Shown here: in pieces, positions 15,879 to 23,599 of the stretch
Numbering within the stretch: position 1 is the first letter of the stretch
Layout: the number at the start of each line of letters is the position of its first letter
Source of the DNA: Castellaniella defragrans_A
GTDB taxonomy: Bacteria; Pseudomonadota; Gammaproteobacteria; Burkholderiales; Burkholderiaceae_B
DNA length: 27,662 nt
Reading direction: 5' to 3' (one strand)
NCBI RefSeq assembly: GCF_040394755.1
Contig: NZ_JBEBRQ010000041.1
Notes under the pieces: model-generated
Told to the model about the DNA's origin: nothing
The model's database searches: none
The model's input: only the letters and a program-made list of their open reading frames with translations
Translations under genes and position numbers: made by a program

Positions 15879-16981
15879 GGCCCTTGCGTATCCTGCATGC
15901 TGAGGCGGCCACCGGGTTTGGCGGCCAGGAACAGTACATCTTCCGTTTGCTGCATGCCCTGCGGGCGCGCGGCCATCAGGTCCAGGCCGTCTGCCAGCCT
16001 ACCGCGCGTCTGGCGCCGGCCCTGCGTGAGGCGGGTTTTTCCGTGGACACCCTGGCCATGGACGGCGCCTGGAATCATGCCCGGGGCCTGCCGCGTCTGG
16101 TGCGCCTGTTGCGGCGCGGCGCCTTCGATGTGGTCAACACCCACAGCCGCCGGGATACCCTGCTGGTTGGTGCCGCCGCGCGGCTGGCTGGGGTGCCGCT
16201 GATTGTGCGCACCCGGCACCTGGCCAAGCCGGTGGGCTCCCTGCTGTCCTATACCCGCGTGCCCAGGCGCGTGATCGCGGCCAGCCAGTTCGTGCGCAGT
16301 CATCTCATCGAGCGCGGCGTGCCGCCGGGCCATGTCGCCGTGGTCTATCCGGCCGTCGATTTTCCCGATCCCATGCCCACGCCTGTGCTCCGCTCGGAAC
16401 TCGGCCTGGGGGCCGGGGCGGTGGTGGTCGGCAGCGTGGGCGTCTTGCGCAAGGAAAAAGGCCATGCCCAGTTGATCGAGGCCATGCAGCCCCTGTTCGC
16501 GCGCCACGCCGATCTGCATTTGGTGATCGTCGGCGGCGGCTCGCCCGCGCTGGAGCAATTACGGGATCATGTCCGTGGCCTGGGTCTGGACGGGCATATT
16601 CACCTGCTCGGCAATCGGAACGACGTGCCGGCCCTGCTGCCCGATTTCGATCTGTTTGCCCTGGCCACGCACATCGAGGCGTCGGGCACCGCCTTTGTCG
16701 AGGCGGGCGCGGCCGGTCTGCCCGTCGTGGGCACCCGGGTCGGCGGCGTGCCCGAAATGATGGTGGAAGGTGAAACAGGCTTGCTGGTTCCATTGTTCGA
16801 CATCCCCGCGCTGACCGGGGCTCTCGAACGCTTGATCGCCGATCCCGGATTGCGCGCGCGCATGGGCCGGGCAGGGCGGCATTACTGCCTCGACGAGGGC
16901 CGGTTTTCGCGCGAGTCCCTGGGGCGGGAAACTGAAGCCTGCTATCTGCGCTGGCTGGAGGAACTCGCATGGCGTCCGTAG
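15875..16981 (+). CDS. GT4-family glycosyltransferase, probably LPS core
   Basis: This 368-residue protein has a GT-B fold of the GT4 family. An N-terminal ILHAEAATGFGGQEQYI acceptor loop is followed by a donor domain with VGSVGVLRKEKGH and VIVGGGS. The EASGTAFVEAGAAGLPV region carries the paired acidic residues, followed by GGVPEM. It would use a nucleotide sugar to extend LPS core on the cytoplasmic side. The ATG overlaps the dnaE stop by 4 bp, so it is probably translated by coupling to dnaE. It overlaps the following deacetylase by 13 bp. To my recollection, B. pertussis has a core-oligosaccharide glycosyltransferase cluster in a similar setting (bp2328-bp2331). The sugar and linkage cannot be inferred. 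Confidence 0.9.
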   Translation: MRPLRILHAEAATGFGGQEQYIFRLLHALRARGHQVQAVCQPTARLAPALREAGFSVDTLAMDGAWNHARGLPRLVRLLRRGAFDVVNTHSRRDTLLVGAAARLAGVPLIVRTRHLAKPVGSLLSYTRVPRRVIAASQFVRSHLIERGVPPGHVAVVYPAVDFPDPMPTPVLRSELGLGAGAVVVGSVGVLRKEKGHAQLIEAMQPLFARHADLHLVIVGGGSPALEQLRDHVRGLGLDGHIHLLGNRNDVPALLPDFDLFALATHIEASGTAFVEAGAAGLPVVGTRVGGVPEMMVEGETGLLVPLFDIPALTGALERLIADPGLRARMGRAGRHYCLDEGRFSRESLGRETEACYLRWLEELAWRP

Positions 16982-17802
16982 TCACCGTTCCGGTGCTCAT
17001 GTACCACCACATCCGTCCGGGCGGCGGCATGATCGCCGCGACGCCTGAACACTTCGCCGACCAGCTCGATTGGCTGGCGCGGCGCGGCTACACCGCACTC
17101 GGGGCGGACGAATTCGCCCGCCACTTGCGTGAGGGCGGCGCCCTGCGCCGCTCGGTGCTGATCACTTTCGATGATGGTTATCTGGACAACTGGGTGTACG
17201 CCGCGCCCTTGTTGCGCCGCTATGGCATGAAGGCCGTGGTGTTCCTCGTCACCGATTGGGTCGGTGACGGGCCGGCGCGGCCCTTCATGGGGCAGGGGCG
17301 GGCACTGCCCGAAACCCCCGAGCATCGGGATTGCGAACAGCGCATCGCCGAAGGACGCGCGGACGAGGCGATGCTGCGCTGGTCGGAAATCGAGGCCATG
17401 CGCGCCGAGGGCCTGATCGAATTCCATAGCCACACCCACACGCATACCCGGTGGGACCTGAGCGATCCCGCCGACAAGAATGCGCGCATGGCCGATGAGC
17501 TGGCCCAGTCCCGCGCCTGCCTGGCGCGGCGTCTGGGCGAGGCGTCGCCGCACCTGTGCTGGCCTCAGGGGTATTTCGATGCCGATTACGTGGCCCTTGC
17601 GCAGCGCGCGGGCTTTCGCTATCTGTACACGACGCAGGCCTTCGGCCGCAACCGGCCGGGCGCGGACCCCTTGAACATCTATCGTTTCGCGGTCCGTGAC
17701 ACCACGGGCGCCTCGGTGGGGCGGCGCATCCAGGTGGCGGCTCATCCGCTGATCGGCCCCGTATTCAATGCCTGGAAACGCTGGAAGAAAGGCCTGCGCT
17801 AG
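16969..17802 (+). CDS. Polysaccharide deacetylase (CE4) 1
   Basis: This 277-residue NodB-homology protein has VPVLMYHHI at the start, motif 1 TFDDGY at 66-71 (D68 catalytic base, D69 metal ligand), a histidine-rich motif 2 HSHTHTHT at 153-160, and CWPQGY at 197-202 in the place of motif 3. Such metal-dependent enzymes remove N-acetyl groups from sugars. Between LPS transferases the likely substrate is an N-acetylhexosamine of the core, leaving the free amino sugars known in Bordetella-type cores; this is inference. No signal peptide is seen, so it should act in the cytoplasm. The start has a strong GGAGGAA six bases upstream and overlaps the preceding gene by 13 bp, indicating one operon. Confidence 0.92.
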   Translation: MASVVTVPVLMYHHIRPGGGMIAATPEHFADQLDWLARRGYTALGADEFARHLREGGALRRSVLITFDDGYLDNWVYAAPLLRRYGMKAVVFLVTDWVGDGPARPFMGQGRALPETPEHRDCEQRIAEGRADEAMLRWSEIEAMRAEGLIEFHSHTHTHTRWDLSDPADKNARMADELAQSRACLARRLGEASPHLCWPQGYFDADYVALAQRAGFRYLYTTQAFGRNRPGADPLNIYRFAVRDTTGASVGRRIQVAAHPLIGPVFNAWKRWKKGLR

Positions 17803-17855
17803 GGCTTGTTCACACCAAAAGGGAGCCGCGCATGGGCAGGCCCCAGGAGATCGGT

Positions 17856-18608
17856 ATGCGCCTGTCGGTCATCATCATTACCCTCAATGAGGAATCCCAC
17901 ATCGGGGACTGTCTCGATTCCGTGGCCTTCGCCGATGAGATCATCGTCCTGGATTCCGGCAGCAGCGACCGGACCTGCGACATTGCGCGCGCGCATGGGG
18001 CGCGGGTCGAGTCCTCCGGGGACTGGCCGGGATTCGGTCCCCAGAAAAATCGCGCGCTCGATCTGGCGACCGGCGATTGGGTGCTGTCGATCGATGCCGA
18101 CGAACGGGTCCCGCCTGAATTGGCGCTGGCGATCCAGGAGGCGCTGCGCGCGCCGCGTGCCGATGCCTACCGGATTGCGCGCCTGTCGGATTTCTGCGGC
18201 CGTTGGATCCGTCACAGCGGTTGGTGGCCGGATTACGTCGTGCGTCTGTTTCGCCGCGGGGCGGGGCGCTTCACCGATGCCGCCGTTCATGAGCGGGTGG
18301 AGGTCCAGGGCCGGGTGCAGACACTGTCCGGGCATTTTCTGCACTATCCCTATGCCAGCCTGGAAATCTTCATCGACAAGATCAACCGTTATTCGACCGA
18401 GGCGGCGCGCGCGGCCTTCGAGCGTGGCCGGCGCACCAGTGTCCTGGGGCCTTTCTGGCATGGGGCCTGGACCTTCATCCGCCACTATCTCTTGCGGCGC
18501 GGCTTCCTGGATGGCTGGCAGGGTCTGGTGCTGGCGGGGATGGCGGCGACGGGCAGCTTCTACCGTTACGTGAAACTGTACCGGCTCGGCCGCGGTTCCG
18601 GGGCCTGA
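17856..18608 (+). CDS. GT2-family glycosyltransferase, WaaE/KdtX-like
   Basis: This 250-residue GT-A transferase begins MRLSVIIITLNEE, then FADEIIVLDSGSSD, GPQKNRA and the metal-binding DADER (from D80), with a WaaE-like half containing WIRHSGWWPD, RLFRRG and HERVEVQG. WaaE/KdtX proteins add glucose to the first heptose of the LPS inner core; the same job is likely here but not proven. The ATG at 17856 has AGGAGA five bases upstream and fits the family N terminus. An alternative ATG at 17832, also with GGGAG, would add eight residues. It follows the first deacetylase by about 50 bases on the same strand and is probably in the same operon. A new promoter begins after it. Confidence 0.92.
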   Translation: MRLSVIIITLNEESHIGDCLDSVAFADEIIVLDSGSSDRTCDIARAHGARVESSGDWPGFGPQKNRALDLATGDWVLSIDADERVPPELALAIQEALRAPRADAYRIARLSDFCGRWIRHSGWWPDYVVRLFRRGAGRFTDAAVHERVEVQGRVQTLSGHFLHYPYASLEIFIDKINRYSTEAARAAFERGRRTSVLGPFWHGAWTFIRHYLLRRGFLDGWQGLVLAGMAATGSFYRYVKLYRLGRGSGA

Positions 18609-18641
18609 GCGGACGGCGGCGCCTTCCCACCGTCCGGCCGA

Positions 18642-18647
18642 TATAAT
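18642..18647 (+). promoter_or_regulatory. TATAAT -10 placed for leaderless deacetylase 2
   Basis: TATAAT lies inside CGGCCGATATAAT and ends six bases before the ATG at 18654, so the transcript would start on the start codon. No ribosome-binding site and no clear -35 are seen. The same 13 bases with the same spacing recur at 20571-20583. Confidence 0.6.
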
Positions 18648-18653
18648 TTACTC

Positions 18654-19433
18654 ATGATTCCCATCCTCATGTATCACCAGATCGGCGAACCTGCTCCGCG
18701 CGGCACGCCCTATCGGGGTCTGACCGTGCATCCGCGCGATTTCCGCAGGCAGATGCTGTGGCTGCGGCGCATGGGCTACCGGGGCCTGTCGATGGCCCAG
18801 CTCATGCCCTATCTGCGGGGTGAAAAACGCGGCAAGGTTGTCGGCATCACCTTCGATGACGGCTATTGCAACGTGCTCGATCATGCGCTGCCGATCCTCG
18901 AGGACTGCGGATTTCATGCGACCAATTATTTTGTCGTCCGCCAGTTGGGCGGCGCCAACGTCTGGGACCACGACGAGGGCGTGCCATCCTCGCCCCTGAT
19001 GGATGCCCAGGGGGTGCGCGCCTGGGTCGCGGCGGGTCATGAGGCCGGCTCCCATACCTTGAACCATCCCGTCCTGCCGCGCATTTCCCCAGAACTCGCC
19101 GTCAACGAGATCCGGGATTCGCGGGATGCGCTCGAGCAGATCGCGGGGACGTCCGTGACCGCGTTCTGCTATCCCTACGGTAAATTCACGCCGGCGTTGG
19201 CCGATTGTGTGCGTGACAGCGGCTACGCCAGCGCGACGACCACCGCGCGTGGGCTGGCCCGCCTGGGCGACGATCCGTTCGCCTTGCCGCGTGTCGCGGT
19301 GATGCGTTCCACATGGCTGCCGCGTTTCCTGCAGAAATGCCTGACGCGGCTCGAGGACGGCAAGCGCATCCAGGCCGAACGGGCGGGCAGGCCAGTCGCC
19401 GTGGATACCCCCTCTGATGGAGCCTCCCACTGA
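18654..19433 (+). CDS. Polysaccharide deacetylase (CE4) 2
   Basis: This 259-residue protein has MIPILMYHQIGE at the N terminus, motif 1 TFDDGY at 66-71, motif 2 SHTLNH at 133-138 and motif 3 CYPYGKF at 172-178, followed by an LPRVAV segment, so all CE4 catalytic blocks are present. It is expected to be a cytoplasmic, metal-dependent N-deacetylase acting on an envelope sugar. It differs clearly from deacetylase 1, so the two probably act on different residues. It has its own promoter and no leader, separating it from the upstream transferase operon. The next transferase begins 22 bases after its stop. Confidence 0.93.
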   Translation: MIPILMYHQIGEPAPRGTPYRGLTVHPRDFRRQMLWLRRMGYRGLSMAQLMPYLRGEKRGKVVGITFDDGYCNVLDHALPILEDCGFHATNYFVVRQLGGANVWDHDEGVPSSPLMDAQGVRAWVAAGHEAGSHTLNHPVLPRISPELAVNEIRDSRDALEQIAGTSVTAFCYPYGKFTPALADCVRDSGYASATTTARGLARLGDDPFALPRVAVMRSTWLPRFLQKCLTRLEDGKRIQAERAGRPVAVDTPSDGASH

Positions 19434-19455
19434 TTCGGCCCGCGCCCTTTAATGT

Positions 19456-20562
19456 ATGAAAATCCTCTATACCAACTTCCATCCCCGCGGCAGTGGGGGT
19501 CATGCTCCCTACATTATCAATCTGGTCCGATCTTTTCTGGAAGATCACGAGATCACCCTGGCCACCCCCGGTACGAGTCGCCTGTTTGCGCTGGCCAGCC
19601 AGATTCGGGGAGTGCGTTGCGTGGACATGTCCTATAGCACGCGATTGTGGCCAATGGTCGCCGAGTTTCTCAGGCTGCGGCGCCTGCTCCGCAAAGAGAA
19701 TTTCGATATTGTGCATGTCAATGGCGCCGCCGATCACCGGCTGGCGATGCTGGCGCGTCTTGGCTTGCATCGTGCGCCGCGGATCATCTGGACCAAGCAC
19801 AATACCAAGCCCGTGGCCAGTTTCGGGAACCGGATTCGGGCCCGTTTCGGCACCGATGGCGCCATCGGTGTGTGTGATTTCGTGAGCCGTCAATTGCGGG
19901 CATCCCCCTATGGCCGCCTGCCGATCCGTACGATCCGCCTGGGAGTCGATACGGATCATTTTCTGCCGCCTGCGCCGCAGGCTGTGGCGCAGGCGCGGCG
20001 GGAATTCCTGGGTGAACTTCCCGAGGACGTCCTGGTGCTTGGCAGTGTGGGCGGGACGGATCGGGAAAAGGGCTGGTTCTTTCTCGTGCAGGCCGCGGCT
20101 CGACTGCCGCTGGCCAGGCGTATGCGCTTGCGCTTGCTGATTGCCGGGGACCCGCCGGCGGAATCCTTGCAGCGGGAGGTTCAGGGCCTGGGTATGGAGG
20201 AAATCGTGGTGTTTCCAGGCCAGGTAGCAGATCCCCGCCGGGTGCTGGCGGCGAGCCATATGAGCTTCGTCTTTTCACTGCATGAGGCGGGCTCCTATGC
20301 CGTTTGCGAGTCCCTGGCGATGGGTCTGCCGACGCTGGTTTCCGATGCCGGTGGCCTGCCGGAACTGGTTCGTCATGGCATTGATGGCTGGGTTGTCTCG
20401 ACGGGCGACGTCGATGCCGTCCACGCCTGGTTGCTTGAACGTCTCGATACGACCGTTCAGTCGGATATTGCGAAATCGGCTCGCGCCCGTGCACTCGCGC
20501 TTTTTTCCATGCCCGTTTTCGCTAGGCAAACGATGGATTTTTACCGTGAGGTCTGCGCGTGA
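19456..20562 (+). CDS. GT4-family glycosyltransferase, probably LPS core
   Basis: This 368-residue GT-B transferase starts MKILYTNFHPRGSGGHAPYI, whose glycine-rich acceptor loop is typical. The donor half holds VLGSVGGTDREKGW, LLIAGDPP, VFPGQV and the EAGSYAVCESLAMGLP region with the acidic pair, then GGLPELV. It should add a sugar to LPS core in the cytoplasm. No ribosome-binding site is evident before the ATG, so it may depend on readthrough from deacetylase 2, which ends 22 bases upstream. Sample stretches are visibly lower in GC (about 57 percent) than dnaE (about 68 percent), a hint of separate acquisition. It ends just before a second copy of the TATAAT promoter. Confidence 0.9.
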   Translation: MKILYTNFHPRGSGGHAPYIINLVRSFLEDHEITLATPGTSRLFALASQIRGVRCVDMSYSTRLWPMVAEFLRLRRLLRKENFDIVHVNGAADHRLAMLARLGLHRAPRIIWTKHNTKPVASFGNRIRARFGTDGAIGVCDFVSRQLRASPYGRLPIRTIRLGVDTDHFLPPAPQAVAQARREFLGELPEDVLVLGSVGGTDREKGWFFLVQAAARLPLARRMRLRLLIAGDPPAESLQREVQGLGMEEIVVFPGQVADPRRVLAASHMSFVFSLHEAGSYAVCESLAMGLPTLVSDAGGLPELVRHGIDGWVVSTGDVDAVHAWLLERLDTTVQSDIAKSARARALALFSMPVFARQTMDFYREVCA

Positions 20563-20577
20563 CGCTGGTGCGGCCGA

Positions 20578-20583
20578 TATAAT
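20578..20583 (+). promoter_or_regulatory. Duplicate TATAAT -10 ahead of the deacetylase remnant and GT4
   Basis: CGGCCGATATAAT (20571-20583) is identical to 18635-18647, and again an ATG (20590) follows after six bases. It now drives a 12-codon frame and then the glycosyltransferase starting at 20634. Confidence 0.55.
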
Positions 20584-20589
20584 CCGCCC

Positions 20590-20628
20590 ATGATCTCTGT
20601 CCTCATATGCCCGATGAGGGGCGTCTGA
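20590..20628 (+). pseudogene. 5' remnant of a third CE4 deacetylase gene (12-codon frame)
   Basis: The frame reads MISVLICPMRGV and stops. Its first five codons match the usual deacetylase start M-I-(P/S)-(I/V)-L, seen intact at 18654. The DNA ATGAT..C..TCCTCAT also aligns there before a small indel, after which similarity stops. With the identical promoter at the identical distance, the simplest reading is that a deacetylase gene once followed here and was deleted. It could now serve as a leaderless mini-ORF that brings ribosomes to the GT4 start six bases past its stop. Confidence 0.5.
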
Positions 20629-20633
20629 ATTCC

Positions 20634-21830
20634 ATGCCCGACTCCGTGTCTCCCGCCGCTGCCCGGCCCCTGGCGATCGCCTTCGTCGTTGATCGTTTCG
20701 GTGCGCGCTTTGGCGGCGCCGAGGCCTATGGGGTGGCGTTGATGCGCGAGCTGGCCGCGGCCGGCCACCGGATCACGGTCTTTGCCCGCGAATACGATCC
20801 GGCCTGCGGCCTGGATCTGCCCTTCGTGCCGATCGCCGTCAGCCGCCGCTGGCCCGGCTGGATCCGCTCCCTGCTGTTTGCGCGGCGCGCGGCGCGGGCA
20901 ACCCGGAAAGGGTTCGATATCGTGCATTCCCACATGAACGGGTGGTGCGGCGATGTCGAGGTGGTCCATGTCACCCCCGTGCGCTACCGCTGGCGCGTCC
21001 AGCCCATGTCCATGACCAGGCGCTTGCTGTCGTATCTCAGTCTGCGCGTGTGGGCCTATCTGGGCCTGGAGGCTCGCAGGATCGTGCCGCGCCCCGGATT
21101 CCGGGTAGTCGCGGTGTCGTCCCTGATCGCCCATCAACTGCGCCAGGCCTATGGCGAAAGCCTGGAGGCGCCGGTGATCGCGCCAGGGGTTACCCTGCCT
21201 GATGCGAACGTGCCCGATCGCCGTGCCGCGACGCGGGCGGAATTTTCACTGGCCGAGGATGTCTACGTCTGCCTGCTGGTGGCCCGCAACCCCATGCGCA
21301 AGGGCTTGCCCACGGTACTCCAGGCGCTCGAACGCCTGCCCGATAGCGTCCACCTGCTGGTGGTGGGGGTCAATGCGGCGGCGCGCGAACATGTCCGGCG
21401 CGCCCCCGAGCCCCTGCGCGCACGCGTGCATCTGGTGGCCGAAACCTCGGATGTGACCCCCTACTATCAGGCGGCGGACTGCTATGTGCATCCCACCCTG
21501 AACGACAGTTTTGGAATGGCGCCGCTCGAGGCGATGTCCTTCGGCCTGCCGGTGGTGCTCAGTCCGTCGCCCTGGTGCGGATTCGCCCAGTATGTGCGAT
21601 CGGGCGAGGATGCCCTGGTGCTCTCGCATCCCGAACGGCCGGACGAATTGGCCGAGGCCGTCGGGCGTCTGCGTGCCGATGCGGCCTTGCGGCAAACGCT
21701 GTCCACGGGCGCCCGGCGCCTGCTCGCGCGCCACGCCTGGCCCGAGGTGGCGCGCCAGTACCAGGATCTGTATGCCGCGATTCTGCGCGAGCGCGGTTTA
21801 AACCCAGCCGCGCACCCAATAGACCAATAG
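20634..21830 (+). CDS. GT4-family glycosyltransferase, probably LPS core
   Basis: From the ATG at 20634 the protein has 398 residues. An N-terminal IAFVVDRFGARFGGAEAYGV loop, then DIVHSHMNGW and VVHVTPVRYRW make up the acceptor half. LLVARNPMRKGL, LLVVGV, a YQAADCYVHPTLNDSFGM stretch with the family acidic pair (ending PLEAMSFGLP) and GFAQYVRSGEDAL form the donor half. It is likely another LPS-core transferase of unknown sugar. GAGGGG lies about 13 bases upstream. An in-frame ATG at 20607 would add nine residues but has no ribosome-binding site and lies in the remnant. The 3' end overlaps the convergent DUF218 gene by 33 bp, with no terminator between. Confidence 0.9.
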   Translation: MPDSVSPAAARPLAIAFVVDRFGARFGGAEAYGVALMRELAAAGHRITVFAREYDPACGLDLPFVPIAVSRRWPGWIRSLLFARRAARATRKGFDIVHSHMNGWCGDVEVVHVTPVRYRWRVQPMSMTRRLLSYLSLRVWAYLGLEARRIVPRPGFRVVAVSSLIAHQLRQAYGESLEAPVIAPGVTLPDANVPDRRAATRAEFSLAEDVYVCLLVARNPMRKGLPTVLQALERLPDSVHLLVVGVNAAAREHVRRAPEPLRARVHLVAETSDVTPYYQAADCYVHPTLNDSFGMAPLEAMSFGLPVVLSPSPWCGFAQYVRSGEDALVLSHPERPDELAEAVGRLRADAALRQTLSTGARRLLARHAWPEVARQYQDLYAAILRERGLNPAAHPIDQ

Positions 21831-22562
21831 GCCGAGATATTCCTTGACGATCGAGCGGCTCGCGTCGAGCGTGCGCATGTCCGGCTCCCAGAACGAAAAG
21901 CCCGGCTGATCCGGAACCACGATCTGTGGGGGAGAGGGCGCGGCCACTGGTGTGATGCCCATTTTCTGGAAGCTCGCTATCGCGCGCGGCATGTGCAGGG
22001 CCGAGGTCACCAACAGGACCTGATCGATTCCCAGGTGGTGCAGTATTTCGGCGGTGTACACCGCGTTCTCGCGCGTCGTGAAGCTGCGGCCTTCCTGGAG
22101 GATGGCCTGCGAGGGAACCCCCCGGTTGCGCAGGGCCGCGGCCATCATATGGGCTTCGCTCTGGCCACCGTCGAATGCCGCGCCCGAGACGATGATGATC
22201 GGCGCACGGCCCGCCTCATAGAGTTTCAGGGCGGTTTCGGTGCGCGAGATGGCGGTCGACGGGTCGTAAGGCTCGAACCAGTTGTCGCGGTTGTTGCCCG
22301 TATTGCCGCCCAGGACCACGATGGCTTGCTCCACGGGTTGCCGGTCGGCCTGGACGTAGGGATAGCGTTGTTCGAGCAGGCCGCCAGCCCACAGCGAGGA
22401 TGTCGGCAGCGACCAGAACAGTACCCAGCCGATGCCGCCGACGGCGAGCAGCATGGCGGTCTTGCGCTGGCGCGCCATGAACAGGATGGCGGCCAGCACT
22501 AATAGCGTGATGGAAAGATTCAGTGGAATGATCAAGTTGGCCAGCAGGGTATTGACGTTCAT
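21798..22562 (-). CDS. DUF218 (YdcF/ElyC/SanA-like) inner-membrane protein
   Basis: This 254-residue protein starts MNVNTLLANLII, with two membrane spans near 8-29 and 36-54. A DUF218 domain follows from about residue 79 with AIVVLGGNTGNN, SRTETALKLYEAG, IIIVSGAAFDGGQSEA, TTRENAVYTAEIL and LLVTSALHMPRA. Relatives such as ElyC and SanA affect envelope integrity and peptidoglycan or lipid-carrier metabolism; the reaction is unclear. The ATG overlaps the stop of the upstream GT9 gene (ATGA on the minus strand), so the two are coupled. A longer upstream frame adds 86 arginine- and proline-rich residues and is rejected because it overlaps the GT9 gene. The C terminus overlaps the convergent GT4 gene. 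Confidence 0.9.
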   Translation of the reverse strand: MNVNTLLANLIIPLNLSITLLVLAAILFMARQRKTAMLLAVGGIGWVLFWSLPTSSLWAGGLLEQRYPYVQADRQPVEQAIVVLGGNTGNNRDNWFEPYDPSTAISRTETALKLYEAGRAPIIIVSGAAFDGGQSEAHMMAAALRNRGVPSQAILQEGRSFTTRENAVYTAEILHHLGIDQVLLVTSALHMPRAIASFQKMGITPVAAPSPPQIVVPDQPGFSFWEPDMRTLDASRSIVKEYLGLLVYWVRGWV

Positions 22563-23557
22563 GCGGCTTTCCAGGGCTCCAGGAGGGACAGGGCGGTGGA
22601 CAGCACCTCGGGCGCGCTGGGCCAGGCGCCGGGGCCGCCCAGCCGGACGGCCTCGGGGGACCAGGGGCCGGTGCGCGCGGGGTCGGTGACGCCGAATAGG
22701 GTGATCTGGCGCGCGCCGGCGGCGGCCGACAGGTGCGAGACGCCCGAGTCGTTGCAGATCGACAGTGCGGCCAAGCGTGTCAGGACTGCGAAAGCGCCCA
22801 GCGGCAGGGGAGGCAGGCATTGCGCCGTGGGCGCGGCGGCCAGCGCCGCGTCATGCTCTGCCGGGGGTGGCGCCATCAGCACCGGGTAGCCCCGGGCCTG
22901 TAGCGAGCGGGCCAGGGAATCGAAGCCTTGCCAGACTTTGATCCGGCCCTTGTGCAGGCCGACGGCGGTGGGGGCGATCAGGACGAAGGGGGTATTTGCG
23001 ACGCCGGCCGCCTCGACCGCCGCGTGTGCGGCCTGGATGTGCGCGCTCGCCGCCTGCCAGTCGAGTTCTGCGTCCGGCGCCTGCGGGCCGGCGGCCAGGC
23101 CCCAGCGTTCGAGGGCCAGCCGGGTCAGGTGGAACCAGGACTGCACGGCGTGCATCGGGTCGCGCGGTTTGCGGACCGGCCAGCGCAGGATCAGGCTGCG
23201 GCCGTCGTCCCGGTAGCCCGCACAGGGAATGCCGGCAAAGCGGAACACCATCGCGCTCGAAAGCGAATCGGGCAGCAGCAGGCCCGCGGCGCGGATGTGG
23301 CGGGATTTCTTGCGCCAGGCATGCACCGCGCGGCGGTCGGCGCGCCAGTCGCCCGTCATGGGAACGAAGCCGGCCAGTGTATAGGCTGAAAGCAGATCCC
23401 GCGCCCACGGACGGGCGCAGGCCACCACGGGAATCTCCGTGGCAATGAGCGCATCCAGGCTCGGCAGGCTCATGCAGACGTCCCCGACCCAGTTCGGCAA
23501 GCGGACGTAGATGGCCTGGATGGCGGGCGTGGCGGAGGCTGGCATAGGCGATATCAC
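22559..23557 (-). CDS. GT9 (heptosyltransferase-family) glycosyltransferase
   Basis: This 332-residue GT-B protein of the ADP-heptose:LPS heptosyltransferase family has the N-terminal VRLPNWVGDVCMSLPSLDAL block and the central APTAVGLHKGRIKVWQGF. The C-terminal SICNDSGVSHLSAAAG motif lines the donor site, followed by LFGVTDPARTGPW. It probably adds heptose or a related sugar to the LPS core; which position is unknown. The frame starts at a GTG (23557); an ATG at 23545 would remove four residues. Neither has a convincing ribosome-binding site. It is divergent from msbA across about 26 bases and translationally coupled to the DUF218 gene downstream. Confidence 0.9.
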   Translation of the reverse strand: MISPMPASATPAIQAIYVRLPNWVGDVCMSLPSLDALIATEIPVVACARPWARDLLSAYTLAGFVPMTGDWRADRRAVHAWRKKSRHIRAAGLLLPDSLSSAMVFRFAGIPCAGYRDDGRSLILRWPVRKPRDPMHAVQSWFHLTRLALERWGLAAGPQAPDAELDWQAASAHIQAAHAAVEAAGVANTPFVLIAPTAVGLHKGRIKVWQGFDSLARSLQARGYPVLMAPPPAEHDAALAAAPTAQCLPPLPLGAFAVLTRLAALSICNDSGVSHLSAAAGARQITLFGVTDPARTGPWSPEAVRLGGPGAWPSAPEVLSTALSLLEPWKAA

Positions 23558-23570
23558 TGAAGCTTGCGGG

Positions 23571-23599
23571 TTGGCAGGCTAAAATGCATGATTTACAAG
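23571..23599 (+). promoter_or_regulatory. Candidate msbA promoter
   Basis: TTGGCA (23571-23576) and TACAAG (23594-23599) are 17 bp apart, a good sigma-70 spacing. The start point near 23606 would fall downstream of the first in-frame ATG (23584) and close to GTG codons at 23611 and 23620. An alternative -10, TATATA, lies at 23600-23605. Confidence 0.4.

Noticed and set aside
22563..22820. Longer start for the DUF218 protein
   Set aside because: The extension is R/P-rich, overlaps the GT9 coding sequence and would bury the two N-terminal membrane spans.
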